Origin: Chengkuizengella sediminis
GTDB lineage: Bacteria; Bacillota; Bacilli; Paenibacillales; KCTC-33759
NCBI RefSeq assembly: GCF_010078385.1
Contig: NZ_SIJC01000002.1
Span: 1-64,000, forward strand
Direction of reading: 5' to 3'
DNA: 64,000 nt
Made by a program: the position numbers and the translations under genes. The notes under the pieces were generated by a model. The model saw only the letters and a program-made list of their open reading frames with translations, was not told the DNA's origin and searched no databases. Shown in pieces: positions 16,805 to 25,676 of the stretch (the first letter of the stretch is position 1; each line of letters opens with the position of its first letter).

Positions 16805-17476
16805 TTATTTTTGGTTCCAACTTTTGATTTCAGTGCGTATCCAGTCGGCCCACTCACCAATTCCCTCACCGGTTTTAGCAGAGATTGGGATAACCTTGAT
16901 ATTGGGATTTAATTTACTAACGCGCTCTTTGACTGCCTCTATATCAAAATCAAAAATATCTATTGCATCGATCTTATTAATCAATAAAACATCAACAATT
17001 GAAAACATTAAAGGGTATTTTAGTGGTTTGTCATCTCCTTCCGGTATACTTAAAATCATGGCATTTTTTGATGCACCAGTATCAAATTCTGCAGGACATA
17101 CTAAATTACCTACATTTTCTAATATGGCGAAGTCAATTCCTTCTGTTCCCAGTTCAGACAGACCTTGTTTGGTCATATCTGCATCGAGATGGCACATCCC
17201 GCCTGTGTGCAATTGGATTACTTTTGTATCTGTTTGCGCAACAGTATGAGCATCGACATCTGAGTCAATATCAGCTTCTAAAACTGCAATGTTCATTTCA
17301 TCTTTCAAAGCGTCAATTGTTCTTAAAACAGTTGTTGTTTTACCCGATCCTGGTGATGACATCAAATTCAATAAAAAGGTCTTGTCTTTTTTCAATTCTT
17401 CTCTAAGCAAATCCGCTTGCCGTTCGTTATCTTTGAAAACGTTTTCCTTAATCTCAATAATTTTATATGTATCCAT
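16805..17476 (-). CDS. hypB: HypB, GTP-dependent nickel-insertion protein
   Basis: A 223-residue SIMIBI-class GTPase. The P-loop SSPGSGKT is at 40-47, followed by the conserved metal-binding GGMCHLDA with C95/H96, then ENVGNLVCPAEFDTG (third metal ligand Cys) and the guanine-specificity motif LINKIDA. The N-terminal His-rich nickel-storage stretch of some HypB proteins is absent. It works with HypA in nickel delivery to hydrogenase or a related enzyme. It is the first gene of the three-gene cassette, preceded by GAGGGGGAAATGG before the ATG. Confidence 0.92.
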   Translation of the reverse strand: MDTYKIIEIKENVFKDNERQADLLREELKKDKTFLLNLMSSPGSGKTTTVLRTIDALKDEMNIAVLEADIDSDVDAHTVAQTDTKVIQLHTGGMCHLDADMTKQGLSELGTEGIDFAILENVGNLVCPAEFDTGASKNAMILSIPEGDDKPLKYPLMFSIVDVLLINKIDAIDIFDFDIEAVKERVSKLNPNIKVIPISAKTGEGIGEWADWIRTEIKSWNQK

Positions 17477-17750
17477 ACCATTTCCCCCTCTATTTGATTT
17501 AAATGACCATCTACTAAAGTTGGTAGATTTGGATAAAAATCTCCAAGACTATAGTATTTTTTCCAATTGAAAACAAAAAATAACATTACCTACAAATTCA
17601 TTTTAGCATCAAATTCTTCTTAGGATTCTGAACTTTTTGTGTTCTTTGCCATAAGATATCATCTTAGCATCATAAAGAAGACATGCAGCAGATTTTAGAG
17701 GAAGGCTAGTTATATGAAAAGTTAAAAATAAAAGAACAACTGTACAAAAT

Positions 17751-17779
17751 TAAGGGCAAATTTTTAAATGTGGTATAAT
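17751..17779 (+). promoter_or_regulatory. Extended -10 promoter for the GltB-like gene
   Basis: TGTGGTATAAT (TATAAT at 17774-17779, preceded by TGG, an extended -10 element) lies 58 bases before the start codon. The -35 region (TAAGGG) is poor, as is common with extended -10 promoters. Confidence 0.45.
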
Positions 17780-17836
17780 AATCAATGTTAAACTGGTAGA
17801 TATTTCATATTTATTAAACTGATAAGGAGGAGATTT

Positions 17837-19477
17837 ATGCTAACGACCGTATTAATCCTCATCATTGTAATCATGATTATTCCTTTAATTTTATTCTTTT
17901 TCTTTTTTAATTACGATAAAAATCAAAGACAACACTCTATTTTAAGAAACTATCCTGTTCTGGGGCGAATCAGATATTTATTAGAACACACAGGACCAGA
18001 ATTCAGACAATATTTGTTCGATGGAGATACACAAGGTAAGCCATTTTCCCGCAATGATTTTTTAAGTATTATTTTCCCCTCTAAATACCTTGAAACGATC
18101 ATATCCTTTGGTTCTAAAAAAGATTTTGAACAAAAAGGTTATTTTCTTAAAAACACTCTTTTTCCAAAGTTAATGGAAGAAATGAAAATTGATAACCAAT
18201 TTGCATTAAAAACAAAATATTATAAAACAAAAGAAGAAACACTTTTTAAACGAAAAGAAACATTTACTGATAAACAAGTGAAACCTTGGTTATTACACAA
18301 TGAAAATGTTGTAATTATGGGTGAAAAAACATGTGAATATCCTTTTCAGGTCAAAGGACTCATTGGAATGTCTGGTATGAGTTATGGTTCTCTCGGTGAA
18401 AACAGCATTGAAGCATTATCCAAAGGACTTGGTATGGCAGGCGGAACTTGGATGAATACTGGAGAAGGCGGCATTTCAGATTACCATTTAGCTGGTGATG
18501 TTGATATTATTATGCAGATCGGTCCTGCAAAATTTGGTGTGCGTACTGACTCTGGTGAGTTAGATTGGGAAGAATTGAAATTAAAAGGATCAATACAACA
18601 AATCAAGGCTTTTGAATTAAAATTAGGTCAAGGTGCTAAAATTCGAGGTGGTCACTTACCTGCTGAGAAAAATACACCAACGATTGCAAAAGCACGTAAA
18701 ATCGAACCTTATACTACAGTTGAAAGTCCAAATTCTTTTGAAGAATTTAGAGATTTATCGAGCATGTTTGACTTTATCGATAAAATTAGAAAAACAACGG
18801 GGAAACCAGTTGGTATTAAGATGGTCATTGGTGATGATACGGAGTTACATTCCTTTGCAAAATATATGAAAGAAACAGGTCGAGGCCCTGATTTTATTAC
18901 AGTAGATGGTGGTGAAGGTGGTAGTGGTGCTACTTACCAAGAGATGGCCGATTCTATGGGACTTCCTATTAAATCAGCAATAATGATTACTCATTCTGTA
19001 TTAAAACATTACGGTATTAGGGATCGAGTTAAAATTATTGCATCCGGTAAGTTATTCACTTCTGACAAAATTGCAATCGCTCTATCGATGGGGGCTGATC
19101 TCGTGAGTATGGCACGAGCCTATATGATCGTTATCGGATGTATTGGTGCTCAGCATTGCCATAAAAACACTTGTCCTGTAGGTGTTGCGACAACCAATCC
19201 GAAACTTCAAAAAGCGCTTGTGATAGAGGATAAAAAATATCGTGTAGCTAATTTTATGATTACATTGCGACAGGGGTTATTTACATTAGCAGCTGCTGCA
19301 GGACTAGATTCTCCCACTAAATTTAATAGTAGTCATGTTGTGTATAAAGACGACTCAGGACGTATAACTCGTTTGAAAGATATAGAGAAAGATATTAATC
19401 ATAGTGTATCTTTATATCAGAAAGATCTTGACGAAACTATATCTACAAATACTGATCAGCAAAAATTAAGTGGATAA
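17837..19477 (+). CDS. FMN-binding GltB-like protein (YerD family)
   Basis: A 546-residue protein with an N-terminal membrane helix (residues about 3-25) followed by a stand-alone synthase domain of glutamate synthase large subunit. Visible motifs are GLIGMSGMSYGSLGENSIEAL, the FMN/phosphate region VDGGEGGSGATYQEMADSMG, and a Cys motif QHCHKNTCPVGVAT near 440, where the 3Fe-4S cluster ligands lie in GltB. It has no glutaminase domain and no GltD partner, as in Bacillus YerD. In that subfamily the physiological reaction is not settled. AAGGAGGAGATTT precedes the ATG, and the beta-lactamase remnant starts 12 bases after its stop. Confidence 0.85.
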   Translation: MLTTVLILIIVIMIIPLILFFFFFNYDKNQRQHSILRNYPVLGRIRYLLEHTGPEFRQYLFDGDTQGKPFSRNDFLSIIFPSKYLETIISFGSKKDFEQKGYFLKNTLFPKLMEEMKIDNQFALKTKYYKTKEETLFKRKETFTDKQVKPWLLHNENVVIMGEKTCEYPFQVKGLIGMSGMSYGSLGENSIEALSKGLGMAGGTWMNTGEGGISDYHLAGDVDIIMQIGPAKFGVRTDSGELDWEELKLKGSIQQIKAFELKLGQGAKIRGGHLPAEKNTPTIAKARKIEPYTTVESPNSFEEFRDLSSMFDFIDKIRKTTGKPVGIKMVIGDDTELHSFAKYMKETGRGPDFITVDGGEGGSGATYQEMADSMGLPIKSAIMITHSVLKHYGIRDRVKIIASGKLFTSDKIAIALSMGADLVSMARAYMIVIGCIGAQHCHKNTCPVGVATTNPKLQKALVIEDKKYRVANFMITLRQGLFTLAAAAGLDSPTKFNSSHVVYKDDSGRITRLKDIEKDINHSVSLYQKDLDETISTNTDQQKLSG

Positions 19478-19488
19478 CTGATAGGGGG

Positions 19489-20034
19489 TTGATAATAGTG
19501 GAAGAATTTTTTAACAATTACAAAGGCACCTTTATTTTGCGGGATATAAAGAGAAAAAGTACTTTTGTATACAATGAAGATAGAGCAAATCAACCATACA
19601 CACCAGTATCTACATTTAAAATACCTAATTCGTTAATTGGACTACAAGTTGGGGCAGTTGAAGATGAATATGAAATAAAATACTGGGATGGAATTAACAG
19701 AGGAATTGAAAAATGGGATCAAGACAATACCCTTAGTTCAAGCATGAGACATTCAGTAGTATGGTATTATCAAGAAATGGCTCGCGATATTGGTGAAGAG
19801 CAGATGAAGAAGTGGATTCAAAGACTTTCATATGGAAATGATTAAGAAAATACACATTATGTTCTTTATGGGAAAACGGGCACAAGATCGGATTATCAAT
19901 TAGGATGGTTCGTTGGATTTGTGGAGAATGGAAACGATGCTTATGTTTTTGTTACAAATATTGATAATTCAGGGCTCAATGCAAAAACTGTTACTTTAAA
20001 CATATTGAATAATCATCTTAGACAATCTAACTAG
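19489..20034 (+). pseudogene. Class D beta-lactamase (or related sensor domain), internally deleted with in-frame stop
   Basis: The active-site motifs of a class D serine beta-lactamase appear in order: STFK (nucleophile Ser), SVV (SxV), YGN, and after a TAA stop at 19843, in the same frame, KTGT (KTG) with WFVGFVENGNDAYVFVTNID. Between YGN and KTG about 70 residues are normally present (omega loop and Trp). Here fewer than 15 remain, so an in-frame deletion plus the stop killed the gene. The signal peptide is missing as well: the start (TTG 19489 or GTG 19498) lies close to the mature N-terminus. It could alternatively be a dead relic of the BlaR1 sensor domain, which has the same fold. Confidence 0.75.
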
Positions 20035-20091
20035 GAATTAATAATCGTGTATATGATTTTATCGATATAGTTTGTAGAATAGAAACAAATT

Positions 20092-20127
20092 AAATAACCT
20101 TAGCCCAATAGAATATAGGACCAAGGT
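20092..20127. terminator. Weak stem-loop between the beta-lactamase relic and the VOC gene
   Basis: AACCTTAG and CCAAGGTT arms around an A+T loop; there is no good T-run on either strand. It may be a shared 3' hairpin. Confidence 0.3.
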
Positions 20128-20177
20128 TGCTTAAAAGGCATCTTTTTAACGTAGAGCATAGTTTTTCATAAAATATT

Positions 20178-20603
20178 TTACAGTTGAACCTCAGTGTAAA
20201 TTTGGAATGTTACGCCAAATTTATCCGTTACAATACCATAAACAGGGAAAATGGGAGTTTTTTGAAGTGGCATGATTACTTGCCCGTTATCCTGCAATGC
20301 TTCAAAAATTTGTTTTGTCTTTTCATTGTTTTCAGTTCTAATACAAATTGTAACTTGATTTCCAATTTGATGGGGTTGACCTGGATGTTGATCAGAAAGC
20401 ATAAGGTTTGAATCTCCAATTTTAAGCGATGCGAATCCAACAAATTCCTTAGCTTCTGCTGGTATAGGATAATCGGAGTTTTCACACATCTCTCCCAAAG
20501 ATTGGTTAAAGAGGATCTCAGCATCTAATGCTTTTTCATAAAATTGAATGACTTCTTTTCCATTTCCATTCATCATCAAATAAGGGGATAGTTGCATTGA
20601 CAT
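20178..20603 (-). CDS. VOC-superfamily (PhnB/glyoxalase-like) protein
   Basis: A 141-residue cytosolic protein with the paired beta-alpha-beta modules of the vicinal-oxygen-chelate fold. LSPYLMMNGNGKEVIQFYEKAL opens the first module, GDSNLMLSDQHPG ends it, and FPVYGIVTDKFGVTFQIY closes the protein (PhnB-type FG..W/FQI signature). The start at 20603 is preferred because CCAAGGAGCTG lies just before it; a longer frame to 20642 would place that site inside the gene. Members of the PhnB-like group mostly lack a proven reaction, so no substrate is proposed. Monocistronic. Confidence 0.75.
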   Translation of the reverse strand: MSMQLSPYLMMNGNGKEVIQFYEKALDAEILFNQSLGEMCENSDYPIPAEAKEFVGFASLKIGDSNLMLSDQHPGQPHQIGNQVTICIRTENNEKTKQIFEALQDNGQVIMPLQKTPIFPVYGIVTDKFGVTFQIYTEVQL

Positions 20604-20801
20604 TAATAAATCAGCTCCTTGGCTTTTAGTTTTTTTACTCAACTTCTTTTTTATGTTTTAAGTTTAGTTATATCATTTATGTTTTAGATCACTGTTACTT
20701 GCAAGTTAATGAAATAGTGTACCTCACATTATTACCATATTTTGATTATACAGTTAAGAACATATGTTTGCAAGTGTTTATTTGTTATTTTTAGAACGTA
20801 A

Positions 20802-20853
20802 AAAAGATCACAAACCACCTTACCAAGAAGATAAAGCAGTATGTGATCTTTAT
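20802..20853. terminator. Hairpin with AAAGATCACA/TGTGATCTTT arms
   Basis: Ten-base inverted arms separated by about 31 bases, in the gap between the two minus-strand genes. The large loop makes it an unlikely terminator; it may be a binding site. Confidence 0.35.
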
Positions 20854-20896
20854 TGTTCAAGTAGATTCACTAATTAAGTAAATCTACCTTTCCTTT

Positions 20897-20927
20897 AAAA
20901 TAAGTCCCTTAAAAAGGACTTATTCAA
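20897..20927 (-). terminator. Terminator of the secreted paralogue gene
   Basis: AATAAGTCC-CTTAAAAAG-GGACTTATT is a strong stem with a TTTTA tail on the minus strand, about 35 bases after the stop codon. Confidence 0.7.
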
Positions 20928-20959
20928 CGATCTAAAGAAGTTACTAGGACTTGATATTC

Positions 20960-22027
20960 TTAATTGCTTACTTGTGCTTCAGTAAACGTTGCTTTCACCT
21001 TCGGAATATAAATACTTGTAATGCCTTCAAAACCTGAATCAGTTCCGATTAATAACCAGAGCTCTCCATTTTCATCTGTTTTTGCAATAAATGCATCTTT
21101 AAAGTTAAGATTGTTAAAGTTTATAAGTTCATAGGAAAAATCAAAAGTACCACTTACTTTTGCTAAGTTACCAAGAACGATCGCATCTTTGCCGCTAGTA
21201 GATTGATTTCCTTTATCAATATTCATGCGGTAATAACCATCTTGAATAATCAATGAAGGTTCCTCTGTTGTAGCTCCGGCTTTAACATATACACTTTCTC
21301 CAGGAGCTCCCCCTACACCAAATGCCCCCGCTGGAGCATTTGAAGCAATCTCAAATTCAAAATTCACCAAGTAATTCGTGTTAGGTTTAAGACCATAACT
21401 CATATCCACTTTCTTTTTTATAAACATAAAAAGGTCGTCACTTCGATTCACTCCACTTAAAAACAAAGCATTACTTTCTGGTTCAATCTCACTTGGGACG
21501 CTCTCTCTAGCATACTCTAGTTGATACTGAGATTCGTCATAATCAACTGGATAATCAGCAAAATCGCCCGTCCAACCTCTATGATCCATATCAAATGTAT
21601 CTTCTATAACAACTTTTGTTTCGTTGATGATAACCTTATTGGCTTTTCCTTGTGCTGGAAAAGATTTAAGGATACGACCAGACAATGACACTGTTACATC
21701 CATTCCTTCTACTATTTGATTAAAAAGTTCTACGTCATCTGTATGAACCCAAATAGGAAGGATTCCGTAAGATGTATTACTATTGATTAGGAGGAATCTT
21801 TGGTTCTCTTGATCAATAGAATCTACCATTCCACGAACCTCTATAACTTCAGAAACAGTGTTATCTACTGTAATACTAGCAGGTTTTAATTTATTTCCAG
21901 CTGTATCAACTGCGATTTTATCGCTTAATTGAGTTTCAGCACCATGACTTGCGAGTGGAGCTGAAAGAGATAAAGTAGTGACCAATAGAGTTGTTGCTAA
22001 AGTTAGTAATTTTTTTGATTTTTTCAT
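20960..22027 (-). CDS. Secreted protein of unknown function, long paralogue with OB-like segment
   Basis: A 355-residue exported protein: signal peptide 1-30, then residues about 35-125 form a beta-barrel-like segment (VIEVRGMVDSIDQENQRFLLI, then VTVSLSGRIL) that looks like an OB-fold. Residues about 135-350 are a domain shared at high identity with the product of 6514-7296. The paralogues differ by presence of the OB-like segment only. No catalytic motif was seen. Export, duplication and GGCGCC-containing upstream palindromes suggest co-regulated extracellular proteins. AGAAGGTTATAAA precedes the ATG. Confidence 0.75.
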   Translation of the reverse strand: MKKSKKLLTLATTLLVTTLSLSAPLASHGAETQLSDKIAVDTAGNKLKPASITVDNTVSEVIEVRGMVDSIDQENQRFLLINSNTSYGILPIWVHTDDVELFNQIVEGMDVTVSLSGRILKSFPAQGKANKVIINETKVVIEDTFDMDHRGWTGDFADYPVDYDESQYQLEYARESVPSEIEPESNALFLSGVNRSDDLFMFIKKKVDMSYGLKPNTNYLVNFEFEIASNAPAGAFGVGGAPGESVYVKAGATTEEPSLIIQDGYYRMNIDKGNQSTSGKDAIVLGNLAKVSGTFDFSYELINFNNLNFKDAFIAKTDENGELWLLIGTDSGFEGITSIYIPKVKATFTEAQVSN

Positions 22028-22102
22028 TTTATAACCTTCTTTTTTAATAATTTACTAAATTTCGTTTCTAAGTATAAATATTTATATAATTTATGAAAAT
22101 TA

Positions 22103-22110
22103 TGGCGCCA
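22103..22110. promoter_or_regulatory. TGGCGCCA palindrome upstream of the long paralogue
   Basis: TGGCGCCA in AT-rich DNA, 76 bases before the start on the minus strand. Compare TTAGGCGCCTAA before the short paralogue. Confidence 0.35.
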
Positions 22111-22526
22111 CTAGAAAAATATACATATTTAAAATGCCATTGTCAATGAATTTAAAATTGATTTTTGATCAGTTTTTTCTTGAAAATCAGGTAAATCTAT
22201 TAAAATCAACATTCATAACGCTTACATTTTTTGTGAAGAAGTTGTGAATTTTTTTGCTGTAAAATAGATTCTAATAAAAGGAACTTTAAAGCTACTTTAT
22301 TGAAGATCCAGGATTACATTATCAAGTGATTGTGATGGAAAATGGCGACATGAAAATAATAGGAGACAATCCATTTTTGTTTTTGGAGATAAATTTTTTA
22401 TAGTAAAAGGCCCTATTTTATGGTCAAAAACCCTTTTTTAGTATTTTAGTGGATGAACATCTATACCATGTACATATGAACTACATATTATATGGTATAG
22501 GTTGATTGAGGAAGGAGGGAATTGAA
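22111..22526. other. Gap with a possible coding scrap
   Basis: From about 22288 the plus strand reads SYFIEDPGLHYQVIVMENGD and stops at 22401. The frame is preceded by a stop and has no start signal. It may be a gene remnant. Otherwise only AT-rich sequence was seen. Confidence 0.3.
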
Positions 22527-22622
22527 ATGGGGTTTTTTATCTTTTTTAAAACTGCAATCATTATTTTAGTACTTTTCATTCTACTTGTTATTATTCTTAG
22601 TGTTTGCTTTTTATTTATTTAA
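22527..22622 (+). CDS. 31-residue hydrophobic miniprotein
   Basis: GGAAGGAGGGAATTGAA, an excellent ribosome-binding site, precedes ATG 22527. The product is a single membrane helix (MGFFIFFKTAIIILVLFILL and 11 further hydrophobic residues). The VLFILLVII core recalls YjcZ-type sporulation miniproteins, but the Gly/Tyr-rich head of that family is missing, so the family is not claimed. A strong terminator follows 25 bases after the stop, so it has its own transcript end. Too short for most gene callers. Confidence 0.55.
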   Translation: MGFFIFFKTAIIILVLFILLVIILSVCFLFI

Positions 22623-22645
22623 ATGAAAATATTAATGAATTGATA

Positions 22646-22685
22646 TAAGGCGTTTCAACTTCGTTGCAACAGCCTTATTTTTTTT
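22646..22685 (+). terminator. Intrinsic terminator of the miniprotein gene
   Basis: AAGGCGTTTCAAC-TTC-GTTGCAACAGCCTT followed by eight T. Confidence 0.8.
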
Positions 22686-22758
22686 AGGATAGGGAAGTAT
22701 AAAAATAAAACTTTTATTATATGACAGCAATTCATTCAATAGAAGAAAGTAATAGATA

Positions 22759-22798
22759 GGGGGTGTTTCAACATTGTTGGAACTGCCTTTTTTTTGTT
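22759..22798 (+). terminator. Second, similar terminator
   Basis: GGTGTTTCAAC-ATT-GTTGGAACTGCC followed by eight T. It repeats the sequence plan of the hairpin about 110 bases upstream, with no gene between them. Confidence 0.7.
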
Positions 22799-22976
22799 TT
22801 TATATTAATGATAATTTTCTTCTTATTAACCTTTGACAAAACGTCAATGAAACATTACGCTGTAAGTAAGGTAAGTAATAAATTGATACTCTATTTTCAC
22901 ATTTTTTTGAAGATAAACTAAAATAATTCATTTTTATTTGGCAAGATCAGTTATAAATGAAACGGAGGAATATTGA

Positions 22977-24044
22977 GTGGAAATTTTTAATTACATGGAG
23001 AAGTTCGACTATGAGCAAGTTGTTTTCTGTCAGGATAAAAAATCAGGTTTAAAAGCCATCATATCAATACATGACACAACACTTGGACCAGCATTAGGTG
23101 GGTCTAGAATGTGGCCTTATGTCAAAGAAGAGGATGCAGTCCTTGATGTGTTGCGTTTATCTAGAGGGATGACATATAAAGCAGCAGCAGGAGGATTGAA
23201 TCTTGGTGGAGGGAAGTCCGTTATAATTGGTAATCCTAGGACGGATAAGAATCCTGAAATGTTTCGCGCTTTTGGTCGATTTATAGAAAGCCTCAGTGGC
23301 AGATATATTACAGCAGAGGATGTTGGGACAACAGAAGAGGATATGAACAATATACATAAAGAAACAAATCATGTGACAGGTGTTACACTTTCATCGAGAG
23401 GTGCAGGTGGAAATCCATCACCTTCAACGGGGTACGGTGTATATCGAGGGCTAAAAGCAGCTGCTTATGAGAAGTTCGGTACAGATAATTTAGAAGGGAA
23501 GGTTGTTGCAGTACAAGGATTAGGAAATGTAGCTTATGCTTTATGTGGGTACCTTCATAAAGAAGGGGCAAAACTAATTGTTACAGATATTAATCGTGAA
23601 CGAGTGAATAAAGCGGTAGAACAATTTGATGCAAAACCTGTAGATCCAGAAGATATTTATGGTGTAAGTTGTGATATTTTTTCTCCTAATGCATTAGGTG
23701 CTGTTTTAAATGATGAAACGATTCCACAATTAAAGGCAAAGGTGATTGCCGGAGGTGCAAATAATCAATTACAACAGGATAAACATGGAGATATATTACA
23801 TGAGGCGGGGATTCTTTATGCTCCAGATTATATTATAAATGTAGGTGGACTTATTCATGTAGTAGACGAATTAAAAGATGAATTTAACCTTGATCGTGTT
23901 ATGAGCAATGTAGAAAATATTTATCAAAATATGCAAAAGGTGATAGAAATATCAAAACGAGATCAAATTCCTACTCATTTGGCTGCAAATCGGATGGCAG
24001 AGGAAAGATTGGAATCAGCTCTTAAAAACAAGCAAACGAATTAG
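22977..24044 (+). CDS. Leucine dehydrogenase
   Basis: A 355-residue NAD-dependent Glu/Leu/Phe/Val dehydrogenase. The start is GTG 22977 after CGGAGGAATATTGA. The catalytic and substrate lysines K68 and K80 lie in [20 protein letters not shown]. The NAD fold is marked by [23 protein letters not shown] and the closing [10 protein letters not shown]. It matches Bacillus leucine dehydrogenase in length and spacing. It interconverts branched-chain amino acids and 2-oxo acids, feeding leucine/isoleucine/valine breakdown and branched fatty-acid primers. It is followed by its own terminator and not in a bkd operon here. Confidence 0.9.
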   Translation: MEIFNYMEKFDYEQVVFCQDKKSGLKAIISIHDTTLGPALGGSRMWPYVKEEDAVLDVLRLSRGMTYKAAAGGLNLGGGKSVIIGNPRTDKNPEMFRAFGRFIESLSGRYITAEDVGTTEEDMNNIHKETNHVTGVTLSSRGAGGNPSPSTGYGVYRGLKAAAYEKFGTDNLEGKVVAVQGLGNVAYALCGYLHKEGAKLIVTDINRERVNKAVEQFDAKPVDPEDIYGVSCDIFSPNALGAVLNDETIPQLKAKVIAGGANNQLQQDKHGDILHEAGILYAPDYIINVGGLIHVVDELKDEFNLDRVMSNVENIYQNMQKVIEISKRDQIPTHLAANRMAEERLESALKNKQTN

Positions 24045-24049
24045 TAATT

Positions 24050-24093
24050 AAAGACGATTTATCCGGTTTCGCAGGATAAATCGTCTTTTTATT
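24050..24093 (+). terminator. Strong terminator after leucine dehydrogenase
   Basis: AAGACGATTTATCC-GGTTTCGCA-GGATAAATCGTCTTTTTATT; the arms are perfect over 14 bases. It overlaps the end of the convergent MocR gene by a few bases. Confidence 0.9.
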
Positions 24094-25546
24094 CATTATT
24101 ATCTGATGCATCTTCAATTAATTCTGATAACCGTATCAACCCCTTTTCTAATTGCTGTAGTGATGCATAAGAATAGGATAAACGTAGGTGATTTTGATCA
24201 TTTTGATCATACACATATCCTGGGTTCAGTAAAACTCCTTCTTTTAGTGATTTTTTAAAAAGCTTATGCATAGAAATTTGTTTTTTGATATGAAGCCAAA
24301 TATAAAAGCCACCCTTTGGTATTTTCCATGTTGTTAATTGTTTAAAATGTTTGTTTAATATTTGAATCATAAAATCTCTGCGTATTTTTAATTCTTTTCT
24401 TATCTTCTGAATATTCTCTTCATATAAACCACTGGCTAACCACTCTGCAACAACAAATTGCGAAATGGTACTTGATCCATAATCAGTTTGCATTTTAATA
24501 TCTGCTAAACGATGGATTACAGGCTCTGGACCTACAATCCAACCTATTCTCAATCCAGGTCCTAAGGTTTTAGACATACTCCCCAAATATAATACTAACC
24601 CTTGATCATCTAATACTTTTATAGGATCAGGAGGTAGATTATCAAACCATAAGTCTCCATAAACATCATCTTCAATAATCGGTAACCTTTCTTTTTTACA
24701 TATATTGATTAAATCCCTTCTTCTACTATTAGACATTAAGATGCCTGTTGGATTGTGATAGGAAGGAATCGAATAAAGTAATGCACCTTGATGTTGTCTT
24801 TTTAATCTTGAAATGAAATTTGTTAGTATTCCTTCATCATTCATACGAATTCCAAATAAGTTCATACCTGCTGATTGAAATACTTTTACAGAATTTAAGT
24901 AGGAAGGGGTCTCAAGAAAAATGGTTGAACCTCGATGTAATAACCCCAAAGAGATTAACTGCAATGCTTGAAGTCCACCTGAAACAATCAATATAGACGC
25001 AGGAGAAGCATGAATATTTTTAGATTTTAAATATTCACTGATCATTTTTCTTAAATAGAGGTCTCCTCTTGGTTCTGAATAACTTAAAGATAATTTCTTT
25101 GTAGAATTTTGAATGAATGACTTCATTTTTTCAGTAGGCAACAGTGTTGGTGAGAGTTCTCCAGTTCCCAGACGAATAATTTCATTGTTCATTTCAGCTC
25201 TATTGATTTCCTGAATGGTTTCTATATTTGACTGATAGACTCCAGAGTTTGCGTAACTATTCCAATCAGGTGGTGAAATGGAAGAGAGTAAACCCCAGGT
25301 ATTGTTTACAACCATTGTTCCTTTTCCAACCTTTGACTCGATTAACCCATCAGCAGTTAACTCATCCATTGCGTAAATCAATGTGCTGCGATTCACTTGA
25401 AATTTTTTAGCCAAATCCCTTTGTGAAGGTACTTTGGTTCCGACAGACCATTCTCCATTCATGATTTTCCTTTTTAAATCTTCATATATTTGTTGATGTA
25501 GTGGAAAAGAAGATGATTTGTTTAACTTCCAATGCTCATCTGACAT
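24089..25546 (-). CDS. MocR/PdxR-type GntR-aminotransferase regulator
   Basis: A 485-residue transcription factor. A GntR winged helix (residues about 10-75; PLHQQIYEDLKRKIMNGEW, then VPSQRDLAKKFQVNRSTL) is fused to a class I aminotransferase domain. The PLP lysine is in YLGSMSKTLGPGLRIGWI. Such proteins sense PLP or an amino compound through an external aldimine. Divergent from a LysE-type exporter across 130 bases with duplicated ATTGGTTGG sites, so it probably controls that exporter and itself in response to an amino acid. The effector is unknown. Confidence 0.88.
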   Translation of the reverse strand: MSDEHWKLNKSSSFPLHQQIYEDLKRKIMNGEWSVGTKVPSQRDLAKKFQVNRSTLIYAMDELTADGLIESKVGKGTMVVNNTWGLLSSISPPDWNSYANSGVYQSNIETIQEINRAEMNNEIIRLGTGELSPTLLPTEKMKSFIQNSTKKLSLSYSEPRGDLYLRKMISEYLKSKNIHASPASILIVSGGLQALQLISLGLLHRGSTIFLETPSYLNSVKVFQSAGMNLFGIRMNDEGILTNFISRLKRQHQGALLYSIPSYHNPTGILMSNSRRRDLINICKKERLPIIEDDVYGDLWFDNLPPDPIKVLDDQGLVLYLGSMSKTLGPGLRIGWIVGPEPVIHRLADIKMQTDYGSSTISQFVVAEWLASGLYEENIQKIRKELKIRRDFMIQILNKHFKQLTTWKIPKGGFYIWLHIKKQISMHKLFKKSLKEGVLLNPGYVYDQNDQNHLRLSYSYASLQQLEKGLIRLSELIEDASDNNE

Positions 25547-25582
25547 GTTAGAAACTCTCCAGACTTTTCTTTTAACTATAAC

Positions 25583-25618
25583 AGATTGGTTGGGTAGTTA
25601 ACCATCCAATTGGTTGGA
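25583..25618. promoter_or_regulatory. Duplicated ATTGGTTGG operator between MocR and LysE genes
   Basis: ATTGGTTGG at 25585-25593 and again at 25609-25617, 24 bases apart and so on the same DNA face. The sequence between them (TAGTTAACCATCC) adds an inverted half. MocR proteins are known to bind paired direct repeats in divergent promoters. Assignment is by position. Confidence 0.6.
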
Positions 25619-25676
25619 GACATCGTGAGCTTTTTTTAATAACATAAAACCTAATAAACCAGCAGGGGGTATAAAT

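Noticed and set aside
14727-17406. Several plus-strand open frames of 60-150 codons opposite the hyp cassette
   Set aside because: Antisense shadows of the oxidoreductase and HypB genes with no family matches; the higher G+C there favours long chance frames.
22938-22960. Possible sigma-54 (-24/-12) promoter before leucine dehydrogenase (TTGGCAAGATCAGTTAT)
   Set aside because: The -24 half is fair but the -12 GC is missing, and it lies only about 20-35 bases from the start codon, overlapping the ribosome-binding region.
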